Source: Anaerolineae bacterium
GTDB taxonomy: Bacteria; Chloroflexota; Anaerolineae; UBA1429
DNA: 5,063 nucleotides
NCBI GenBank assembly: GCA_016928125.1
Contig: JAFGLK010000436.1
Location: 1 to 5,063, forward strand
Reading direction: 5' to 3'
In this document: piece by piece, positions 1 through 4,990 of the stretch
Numbering within the stretch: position 1 is the first letter of the stretch
How the letters are laid out: every line of letters begins with the position of its first letter
Program-made: the position numbers and the translations under genes
Notes under the pieces: generated by a model
Seen by the model: only the letters and a program-made list of their open reading frames with translations
Databases searched by the model: none
What the model was told of the DNA's origin: nothing

Positions 1-183
1 CACGTGCGGCGCAGCGATGAGAAATGGCAGGCTATGCGGGCCGGGATCGCCCTGCTGGCCGCCGGTCGCCTCGACATCGCCCCGCTGGTCAGCGCCTACC
101 CCCTGGAGGAGATCGAGACCGCCTTTGATGATCTGGCCAGCCGCCTGGAGGGGCTCTACAAGGCCGTGCTGACGATGGCGTAG
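1..183 (+). CDS. Zinc-type alcohol/polyol dehydrogenase (MDR family), C-terminal fragment
   Basis: Reading frame 1 is open from the window edge to a TAG at 181-183 and gives 60 residues. The tail has the shape typical of medium-chain dehydrogenases of the threonine/sorbitol dehydrogenase type: a helix (WQAMRAGIALLAAGRLDIAP), then LVSAYPLEEIETAFDDLASR, then a final YKAVLTMA strand. In this family the 'pL...AF..l' segment belongs to the catalytic domain after the nucleotide-binding fold, and the enzymes oxidise an alcohol or sugar hydroxyl with NAD(P). Full-length members have about 340-350 residues, so roughly 285 residues, including the zinc ligands and the Rossmann glycine motif, lie upstream and cannot be checked. 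Beside an ABC sugar importer and acid-sugar enzymes, a sugar or polyol dehydrogenase is the natural reading, but the substrate is unknown. A 336-nt gap separates it from the next gene, so it is probably a separate transcript. Confidence 0.8.
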   Translation, partial: HVRRSDEKWQAMRAGIALLAAGRLDIAPLVSAYPLEEIETAFDDLASRLEGLYKAVLTMA

Positions 184-308
184 CCAAAGCGCGTGTCCGG
201 TGTTCTGAAGGGTACAGCTCAGCCAGGTCTGTCAACGGGCGTGGGCTCGGCTCCCTCGCGATGGTTCTCGGCTGTTCCGCCGGGCGACCTGCGTCTCGGT
301 GTGCCGAT

Positions 309-336
309 TTGACAGATGAAGGCGATGATCTACTAT
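309..336 (+). promoter_or_regulatory. Candidate sigma70-type promoter for the transporter operon
   Basis: A perfect -35 box TTGACA at 309-314 is followed, after a 16-nt spacer, by TACTAT at 331-336, which matches TATAAT at 4 of 6 positions. It points toward the binding-protein gene and lies in the only long gap upstream of it. Transcription would start near 343, inside or next to the palindrome GTGGCCAC (337-344), which could be an operator for a local repressor. No regulator gene is visible. The call rests on consensus matching alone, and in a high-GC genome such matches can occur by chance. Confidence 0.4.
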
Positions 337-503
337 GTGGCCACGTGCGGGGGGGCCTGTGCCGAGGCCATGCCTGCGAGGGCCTTCGCGCTTGCCCTTC
401 GGTTCGATTGTGGATGGCCGTTGCGCCAGAGAGGAGATGTCTACTGACCAAATCACGCGGATTGGGTTCTCGATCTCGATGCTTGCGGCTTGATAAAGAA
501 TCT

Positions 504-512
504 AAGGAGAGG
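504..512 (+). promoter_or_regulatory. Ribosome-binding site that fixes the binding-protein start
   Basis: AAGGAGAGG lies 7 nt before the ATG at 520. It falls inside the longer open frame that begins with TTG at 490. This shows that translation starts at ATG 520 and not at the upstream TTG, and it places the twin-arginine signal five residues from the true N-terminus. Confidence 0.8.
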
Positions 513-519
513 AAGAGAC

Positions 520-1971
520 ATGGAGTGCACAACGCGTAGGCTGTTTCTCAAGAGGATGACCGTGATCGGATCGGGCCTGGCGCTGGCCGCCTGCCAGCCC
601 AAGGTGGTGGAGGTCGAGAAGGTCGTCGAAAAGGTGGTGACCCAGGTCGTCGAAAAAGAGGTCACCAAGATTGTAGAGGGAACGCCTCAGGTGGTCAAGG
701 AGACGGTCGTGGTGGAAAAACAAGTCACCGCCGTTCCCGCTAAGAAGGAACAGGTGACCCTCACCTTCCACCACATCGATGCGGCCAACTATGGCTCCTT
801 CACCGAGTACTTCAACAAGACGTTTGTGGAGCCGCGCTACCCGCATATCAAGACTGTGAGCGCCTTCTTCCCCGGTTGGTCCGAATATCTCCCTAAGATC
901 ATGACCATGGCCGCCGCCGGTACCATTGGCGATATCATCTTCTCGTTCACGCCCAACTGGCTCGCCACCATGGTGGCCAAGGAAGTGTTCTGCAACCACG
1001 ATGAGCTAGCCGCAGCAGACAATTTCGACTTCAGCCCCTACTTCCCAGCGGGTATTGAGGGCTGCACTATGCGCGGTCATCTCCGCAGCATGCCTTGGCA
1101 TGCCCATGCCGGCCACACCAGCCATGTCATGAACGTCAATCTGTTTGAAGAGGCCGGCGTCGAGCCCTTGCCCACCGAGGAGCCCTACGAGTGGGATATC
1201 GAGAGCGAGCTCGATTGGGCGTCGGCCATCACCAAGGAGGAAGGCGGCAAGACGACGGTCTATGGGCGCACTCTCTCCACAGGGTATGACCATATCGTGG
1301 CCATCTGCCAGTCCTTCGGCGGTCACGTGATCTCGGAGGATGGTCGCTCCATTGTTCTGGGCGAGGACGCTGGGCGCCAGGCGATGAAGTGGATCTATGA
1401 TCGCGCCTACACCCACAAATACGCGCCCACGGCCGCGAACATCGAGGGCAACGAGCGCCAGATGTTCGTCTCGGGCAAGCTAGGCGTCTACCAGGTGGTC
1501 GCCAGTCACGTGCCGGCCATGCTGCTCGAGGTGGGCGATCGCTTCCAGATCGGCACAGCCACCCATGGCACCGGCCCAGCGGGCGTCGCAGGGGCCATCT
1601 TCTGCGTCAACACCCTGGGCATCACCAACAACTGCAAGCACAAGACCGAGGCCTGGCAGGCGCTAGCCATGCACTGCGGCCACGATGCGGGCGTTCAGAA
1701 GGTGCTCTACGGCGCGGGCAGCCCTGGCGGTCGCTACGACTGCTTTGATGATCCCGAGATCATCCGGCGTTTCGCCCCTGCCGCGCTGCTCAAGTACCAG
1801 ATGGACCACACGCATCCCGACCCGCTGCCCTGGAACTGGCGTTGCGACGAGTTCCGCTCGGCGCTGACTCAGAACCTCGACACGATCTGGGTGGGCGACA
1901 CGACCGTGGACGAGGGCGTAGACAAGACGGTCGCTGCCCTCGAGGACGTGCTCAAGCTGGAAGAGCTCTAG
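520..1971 (+). CDS. ABC sugar transporter substrate-binding lipoprotein (family 1, Tat-type signal)
   Basis: This is the extracytoplasmic receptor that captures the substrate and delivers it to the two permeases encoded downstream; it has 483 residues from ATG 520. The N-terminus carries a Tat-like motif, TRRLFLK (residues 5-11), a short hydrophobic stretch, and a lipobox LAAC with the lipidated Cys at 25, so it should be exported folded and anchored in a membrane. Residues 28-70 form a Val/Glu/Lys-rich tether (VVEVEKVVEKVV...). The mature domain starts with a strand (QVTLTFHHID, 78-87). Binding-protein hallmarks follow: NVNLFEEAGVEPLP (205-218) and a C-terminal helix ending in DKTVAALEDVL. 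The length fits family 1 (roughly 400-480). Residues 187-202 hold five histidines and the mature protein has eight cysteines besides the lipidated one, which is unusual. The ligand cannot be read from the sequence. A hairpin-bearing 100-nt spacer separates it from the permease genes. Confidence 0.92.
   Translation: MECTTRRLFLKRMTVIGSGLALAACQPKVVEVEKVVEKVVTQVVEKEVTKIVEGTPQVVKETVVVEKQVTAVPAKKEQVTLTFHHIDAANYGSFTEYFNKTFVEPRYPHIKTVSAFFPGWSEYLPKIMTMAAAGTIGDIIFSFTPNWLATMVAKEVFCNHDELAAADNFDFSPYFPAGIEGCTMRGHLRSMPWHAHAGHTSHVMNVNLFEEAGVEPLPTEEPYEWDIESELDWASAITKEEGGKTTVYGRTLSTGYDHIVAICQSFGGHVISEDGRSIVLGEDAGRQAMKWIYDRAYTHKYAPTAANIEGNERQMFVSGKLGVYQVVASHVPAMLLEVGDRFQIGTATHGTGPAGVAGAIFCVNTLGITNNCKHKTEAWQALAMHCGHDAGVQKVLYGAGSPGGRYDCFDDPEIIRRFAPAALLKYQMDHTHPDPLPWNWRCDEFRSALTQNLDTIWVGDTTVDEGVDKTVAALEDVLKLEEL
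620..656 (+). repeat. 13-bp direct repeat in the lipoprotein tether
   Basis: AGGTCGTCGAAAA occurs at 620-632 and again at 644-656, exactly 24 nt (8 codons) apart and in frame. It encodes the repeated VVEK of the tether. It suggests that the tether grew by in-frame duplication or slippage, and tether length may vary between related strains. It is a coding repeat, not a mobile element. Confidence 0.7.
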
Positions 1972-2000
1972 CGAAGGCCTTGACCCATCGGGGCGCTTTG

Positions 2001-2028
2001 GCAGGGATGAGCGAGGCCTCGTCCCTGC
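2001..2028 (+). other. Hairpin between binding-protein and permease genes
   Basis: GCAGGGATGAG at 2001-2011 pairs with CTCGTCCCTGC at 2018-2028, giving 11 pairs with one T-G wobble and a 6-nt loop. It begins 29 nt after the stop codon of the binding-protein gene. No T-run follows, so it does not look like a standard terminator. In ABC import operons such as malE-malF, a hairpin here stabilises the upstream mRNA or attenuates transcription so that far more binding protein than permease is made. I infer the same role here. Confidence 0.6.
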
Positions 2029-2033
2029 TGGAG

Positions 2034-2067
2034 CTTGTCCTTGAGCCTAGTTCATCTTTAGGACAAG
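2034..2067 (+). promoter_or_regulatory. Possible stem-loop covering the permease Shine-Dalgarno
   Basis: CTTGTCCT at 2034-2041 is a perfect reverse complement of AGGACAAG at 2060-2067, with an 18-nt loop. The right arm contains AGGA (2060-2063), the only good Shine-Dalgarno for the ATG at 2072, 8 nt away. When folded, the stem would hide the ribosome-binding site and lower permease translation. The stem is short and the loop long, so stability is moderate. The function is inferred from position and pairing only. Confidence 0.4.
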
Positions 2068-2071
2068 AGCG

Positions 2072-3019
2072 ATGCAACCAACCATCGAGGGTGTCCAAAC
2101 GCAACCGCTCAGGGCTCGCGCCAGATTGGGCATTCGCCAGCGCGAGGCCCTGGAGGGCTATATCTGTCTGCTCCCCTGGGCCCTTGGCTTCCTCCTCTTT
2201 GTGGGCGGGCCCATGCTGGCCTCGTTCGTCTTGAGTCTCACCAACTATGACATCGTGCACCCCGCCAAGTTCGTCGGCGTGGCCAACCTAAAGCGGGCGT
2301 TTTTCGAGGACAAGCTCTTTTGGGGCTCGATCGGGCGCACCTTCTACTATGCTGGCGTCCTGGTCCCGCTGGGGATGATCTCGTCGCTTCTGGCGGCCTC
2401 GCTGCTTAACCAGAAGCTAGCTGCGACCAGTCTGTACCGCACGCTTTACTTTCTCCCCAGCCTGACGCCCACCGTGGCGGCGGCCCTGCTATGGTTGTGG
2501 ATCCTCCAGCCCGACGTGGGCCTGGTCAACCATTTGCTAGGCAAGGTCGGCATTCACGGCCCAGCCTGGTTCGGCAGCAAACAATGGGCGATCCCGGCCA
2601 TGATCTTGATTGGGCTCTGGTCCACGGCGGGCGGCAATCGCATGATGATCTTTCTCGCCGGACTCCAGGGCGTCCCCGAGGAACTCTATGAGGCGGCCGA
2701 AGTGGACGGCGCTGGCGCCTGGCGCAAGTTCTGGAACGTCACCCTGCCCATGATCACGCCGACCATCTTTCTGCTGCTTGTACTGGGCATCATCGCGGCG
2801 CTCAAAGTCTTTGCGACCGCCTTTGTGGCCACCAACGGCGGCCCCGCCTACGCCACCTGGTTCTATGCGCTGCACATCTACAATCACGCCTTCTCATACT
2901 ACAACATGGGCTATGCCTCCGCGCTTTCGTGGATCTTTTTCGTCATCATGTTTGCTTTCACTTTTGTTCAGTTTCGAGCTTCGTCTCGCTGGGTCTACTA
3001 CGCAGGAGAGAATCAATGA
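2072..3019 (+). CDS. ABC sugar transporter permease, MalF/UgpA type
   Basis: This 315-residue inner-membrane permease forms half of the channel of a CUT1-type carbohydrate importer. After a basic cytoplasmic N-terminus there are about six hydrophobic segments, near residues 31-55, 88-112, 124-147, 172-196, 229-254 and 284-302. The EAA loop that contacts the ATPase is clear at 203-227: EELYEAAEVDGAGAWRKFWN, with the invariant Gly at 213, followed by TLPMITP. Other family marks are LPWALGF in the first segment, SLTNYD after it, and the NGGPAYAT turn at 255-262. Length matches the family (about 290-320). The start is ATG 2072, preceded by AGGA at 2060-2063. Its stop overlaps the start of the second permease gene by four bases, so the two are probably translationally coupled. 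The ligand cannot be told from the permease alone. Confidence 0.95.
   Translation: MQPTIEGVQTQPLRARARLGIRQREALEGYICLLPWALGFLLFVGGPMLASFVLSLTNYDIVHPAKFVGVANLKRAFFEDKLFWGSIGRTFYYAGVLVPLGMISSLLAASLLNQKLAATSLYRTLYFLPSLTPTVAAALLWLWILQPDVGLVNHLLGKVGIHGPAWFGSKQWAIPAMILIGLWSTAGGNRMMIFLAGLQGVPEELYEAAEVDGAGAWRKFWNVTLPMITPTIFLLLVLGIIAALKVFATAFVATNGGPAYATWFYALHIYNHAFSYYNMGYASALSWIFFVIMFAFTFVQFRASSRWVYYAGENQ
3004..3010 (+). promoter_or_regulatory. Ribosome-binding site that fixes the second permease start
   Basis: AGGAGAG, 5 nt before ATG 3016, lies within the last codons of the first permease gene. It identifies ATG 3016 as the start rather than the in-frame ATG at 2929, whose extra 29 residues would overlap the first permease gene heavily and resemble nothing in the family. 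The resulting ATGA overlap (3016-3019) is a typical coupled arrangement. Confidence 0.8.
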
Positions 3020-3918
3020 CCGCCAGCCAAGTGACCAGCCTGGATCGCGGCTCCCATCGCGCCGGCATCTCTCCGCTGGCCCGGCGCGTGGCCGGCCGCG
3101 CGATCCTTTATCTTCTGGCGAGTTGGTTTGCTGTGCTCTTCATGATCCCGTTCTTCTGGACGATCTCCAGCTCACTGAAAAAGATCTCTGAGCTCTACAT
3201 CTTTCCCCCCACGTGGGTGCCAGAGGTTCCCCAGTGGGTGAACTATCTCACGATCTGGCGCAAGGCCCCGTTGGGCCGCTACTTTCTCAATAGCTGCATT
3301 ATCACGGGGTCGTGCCTGATGGGCTCGTTGGCCTCGTCGTCCCTCGTGGGCTACTCGTTCGCCCGTTTTCGGTATCCAGGGCGTGACGCCTTTTTCCTGA
3401 TTACCCTGAGCACCATGATGCTGCCTGTCGAGGTGACGCTGATCCCCACCTATCTGATCTTCAACAAGATCGGTTGGACCAACTCGTTCAAGCCGTTGAT
3501 CATCCCGTCGTTCTTTGGCGGCGGCGCGTTCAGCATCTTCTTGATGCGTCAGTTCTTTATGACCATCCCACGCGACCTGGACGAGTCGGCGCGCATCGAT
3601 GGGGCCAACTTCTTGCTGATCTTTGCGCGCATCCTGCTGCCGCTGGCCAAGCCCGTGCTGGCCACCGCCGCAGTGATCGGCTTTATCGCCCACTGGAACG
3701 ACTTTTTGACGCCGCTCATCTTTCTCGACATGCCCGACAAGTTCACCATCGCCATCGGCCTGAAGCGCTTTCAGGCCGCCGTGGCAGTCGGCGGCGAACG
3801 GCAGGATCATCTGCTGATGGCCGCCTCGCTTACGGCGACGTTCCCCTTGATCGTCCTCTTTTTCCTGGCCCAGCGCTACTTTGTGCGGGGCGTCGTGATG
3901 AGCGGAATCAAAGGCTGA
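3016..3918 (+). CDS. ABC sugar transporter permease, MalG/UgpE type
   Basis: This 300-residue permease is the partner of the protein encoded just upstream; together they form the heterodimeric channel. Hydrophobic segments fall near residues 28-50, 90-115, 121-147, 157-182, 213-237 and 272-290. The EAA loop is at about 184-213: IPRDLDESARIDGANFLLIF followed by ARILLPLAKP, where ESA replaces the usual EAA and the invariant Gly is 196. MalG-type marks include the NS pair at 92-93 (YFLNSCIIT), GYSFARFRYPGR (112-123) and the C-terminal tail YFVRGVVMSGIKG, a version of the conserved GAVKG ending. Length is normal (about 275-300). It starts inside the stop of the first permease gene. No ATPase gene follows; the next gene is an enzyme, so the energy-coupling subunit must come from elsewhere, probably a shared MsmX/UgpC-like protein. 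Confidence 0.95.
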   Translation: MTASQVTSLDRGSHRAGISPLARRVAGRAILYLLASWFAVLFMIPFFWTISSSLKKISELYIFPPTWVPEVPQWVNYLTIWRKAPLGRYFLNSCIITGSCLMGSLASSSLVGYSFARFRYPGRDAFFLITLSTMMLPVEVTLIPTYLIFNKIGWTNSFKPLIIPSFFGGGAFSIFLMRQFFMTIPRDLDESARIDGANFLLIFARILLPLAKPVLATAAVIGFIAHWNDFLTPLIFLDMPDKFTIAIGLKRFQAAVAVGGERQDHLLMAASLTATFPLIVLFFLAQRYFVRGVVMSGIKG

Positions 3919-3944
3919 TGGCGCAATCCATGGAGATCCCGTAG

Positions 3945-3979
3945 CTATGGCAGGTCTTCGCGAGCCTGACCTGCCATAG
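3945..3979 (+). terminator. Perfect 12-bp hairpin after the permease genes (terminator-like, no T-run)
   Basis: CTATGGCAGGTC at 3945-3956 is matched exactly by GACCTGCCATAG at 3968-3979, with an 11-nt loop. It starts 26 nt after the stop of the second permease gene. The bases after it (TGGCATTTCGG) contain no proper T-run, so intrinsic termination is uncertain. It could instead protect the 3' end of the transporter mRNA, partly terminate, or bind a protein as DNA. It marks a likely break between the transport and enzyme parts of the locus. Confidence 0.5.
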
Positions 3980-4035
3980 TGGCATTTCGGTGATACATTG
4001 GCTACACAACATGCTCACACAGGAGGGCGGGCAAC

Positions 4036-4815
4036 ATGAAACTGGCACGTTTCGAATGGCAAGGTCGGGCTCAGTGGGGGGTGGTGCAGGGCGAGGCCCT
4101 GCATGTCCTGCAGGGCGAGCTCTGGGGCGAGATGGTTCCCGGCCAGCGCCTCTGCTCACTGGCCGAGGCGCGCCTGCTGGCGCCCATCGAGCCGCAGTGT
4201 AAAGCCCTCGGCCTCGGGCTGACCTACAAGGACATGTATCGCAACTATGAACTCCGCGAGGGCAAGGCCCACCGCGACGGCCCGGCGGTGTTCATGAAGC
4301 CGTCCAACACGATCATCGCCCACGGCGAACCGATCGTCTACCATCGCGTCTGCAAACGGGTGATTTACGAGGCCGAGGTGGGCCTCGTGATCGGGCGGAA
4401 GGCCAGCCGCCTGTCCGCCGAAGGCGCGATGGACTATGTGGCCGGCTACACCTGCGTGAACGACCTTACCTGTACCGACTTCTCCACTGTGGAGCGCCCT
4501 ATTGTCAGCACCCGCTTCAAGATCTGCGACACCTTCTGCCCCATGGGGCCCTTTGTCGAGACCGAGATGGATCCCGACAACATCACCGTGATTTGCCGCG
4601 TCAACGGTCGCGAGGTCGAGTACTCGCGCACCGGCAGAGACATGATCTGGAGCATGGGCGAGTTGCTAGCGTGGGTGACCAGCTTCATGACGCTCATGCC
4701 TGGCGATGTGATCTCCACCGGCGCGGCGGGCACAGGGCGGGTCGAGGTGGGCGACCTGGTGGAAGTGGATATCCCCGGCATCGGCGTCTTGCGCAATCCC
4801 GTGGCGGCGCCGTAA
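4036..4815 (+). CDS. Fumarylacetoacetate hydrolase (FAH) family protein
   Basis: This 259-residue cytoplasmic enzyme belongs to the FAH fold family, whose members hydrolyse, decarboxylate, isomerise or dehydrate 2-keto or diketo acids using a divalent metal. A strong AGGAGG (4021-4026) sets ATG 4036. Residues 1-50 form the small N-terminal domain. The core has GLGLTYKDM (59-67), FMKPSNTIIAHGEPI (86-100), the metal-binding pair E112-x-E114 in YEAEVGLVIG, a third likely ligand D143 in GYTCVNDLT, PMGPFVETE (169-177), and the signature LMPGDVISTG (220-229) with a VEVGDLVEVDIPGIGVLRNPV tail. By eye the usual GxNYxxHxxE motif reads GLTYKDMYRN, so the catalytic His is Met67 and the paired Glu is Asn70. 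In this setting it may act on a 2-keto-3-deoxy or 2,4-diketo-3-deoxy sugar acid, as do LRA6-type hydrolases and the Sulfolobus arabinonate-pathway dehydratase. That assignment is inference. Confidence 0.92.
   Translation: MKLARFEWQGRAQWGVVQGEALHVLQGELWGEMVPGQRLCSLAEARLLAPIEPQCKALGLGLTYKDMYRNYELREGKAHRDGPAVFMKPSNTIIAHGEPIVYHRVCKRVIYEAEVGLVIGRKASRLSAEGAMDYVAGYTCVNDLTCTDFSTVERPIVSTRFKICDTFCPMGPFVETEMDPDNITVICRVNGREVEYSRTGRDMIWSMGELLAWVTSFMTLMPGDVISTGAAGTGRVEVGDLVEVDIPGIGVLRNPVAAP
4085..4119 (+). repeat. 11-bp direct repeat with internal hairpin near the start of the FAH-family gene
   Basis: TGCAGGGCGAG occurs at 4085-4095 and 4109-4119, 24 nt apart in the same codon phase, encoding VQGE (17-20) and LQGE (25-28). 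Between them GCCCTGCA (4096-4103) can pair with TGCAGGGC (4109-4116) across a 5-nt loop. It probably reflects a small in-frame duplication in the N-terminal domain. An effect on translation is possible but nothing shows one. Confidence 0.45.
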
Positions 4816-4842
4816 GGCATCTCGCGGCTCTCGTCCGACGAT

Positions 4843-4906
4843 ACAAGCCACTGGCTCGCCAGGACTCCCGGGAGCAGCTCCCCTTCCTGGCGAGCCAGTG
4901 GCTTGT
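4843..4906 (+). repeat. Perfect 22-bp inverted repeat, strong hairpin between enzyme genes
   Basis: The left arm at 4843-4864 (starting ACAAGCCACTGG) and the right arm at 4885-4906 (ending CCAGTGGCTTGT) are exact reverse complements over 22 bp, with a 20-nt loop. The loop itself contains the palindrome CTCCCGGGAG (4865-4874), and GGGAG at 4870-4874 can alternatively pair with CTCCC at 4878-4882. Each arm also holds a small near-palindrome (CTGGCTCGCCAG in the left one). It starts 28 nt after the stop of the FAH-family gene. No T-run follows, so it is not a textbook intrinsic terminator. Options are a terminator without a U-tract, a REP-like or MITE-like repeated element, or an mRNA-processing hairpin. 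Confidence 0.75.
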
Positions 4907-4990
4907 CTGCTTGTGCTCGACGCAAGTTTCGGGTAGAACGTGTCAGCAGCGAGCCTCACCCGCCGCTCCACACACTGATTAGGAGGGCCC

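Larger units (their letters stand above)
184..519 (+). other. Intergenic region with promoter and long leader
   Basis: This 336-nt stretch holds no convincing gene. Open frames crossing it on either strand give Arg/Pro/Ser-rich or otherwise featureless translations with no family resemblance. It contains a candidate promoter at 309-336, an 8-bp palindrome GTGGCCAC at 337-344 where transcription would start, a run of seven G at 349-355, and a weak stem-loop around 363-388 (AGGCC at 365-369 with GGCCT at 381-385, 11-nt loop). If the promoter is real, the binding-protein mRNA has a leader of about 175 nt, long enough for regulation. I recognise no known riboswitch, and no clear terminator for the upstream dehydrogenase gene. 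Confidence 0.55.

Noticed and set aside
490..519. TTG start at 490 for the binding-protein gene
   Set aside because: The strong Shine-Dalgarno AAGGAGAGG lies inside this extension, and starting at ATG 520 gives a normal twin-arginine lipoprotein signal.
89..532. Minus-strand open frame of 147 codons crossing the first intergenic region
   Set aside because: The translation is rich in Arg, Pro and Ser with no recognisable domain, and it overlaps the dehydrogenase end antisense. It is an expected by-product of high GC content.
261..539. Plus-strand open frame of 92 codons in the leader region
   Set aside because: It overlaps the start of the binding-protein gene in another frame, has no convincing ribosome-binding site, and its composition resembles no family. 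A small leader peptide cannot be excluded but is unsupported.
2929..3015. Upstream ATG at 2929 for the second permease gene
   Set aside because: The added 29 residues overlap the first permease gene in another frame and match nothing in MalG-type proteins. ATG 3016 has a good ribosome-binding site and the usual ATGA overlap.
3172..3810. Minus-strand open frame of 212 codons opposite the second permease gene
   Set aside because: It is antisense to a clear membrane protein; the charged, repetitive composition is what the reverse complement of hydrophobic codons gives. No domain is recognised.
3971..3999. Possible promoter before the FAH-family gene (CTGCCA, then TACATT after 17 nt, with an upstream TG)
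   Set aside because: Both boxes match at only 4 of 6 positions and the -35 lies inside the hairpin arm at 3968-3979. Too weak to annotate.
4843..4906. Inverted repeat as the end of an insertion sequence
   Set aside because: The arms are only 20 nt apart with no transposase or flanking target duplication, so an intact insertion sequence is excluded. A small non-autonomous repeat remains possible and is treated in the findings.
4911..4939. Possible promoter before the enolase-superfamily gene (TTGTGC, 17 nt, TAGAAC)
   Set aside because: The position after the 22-bp inverted repeat is suggestive, but the -35 matches at 3 of 6 and the -10 at 4 of 6, which is near chance.
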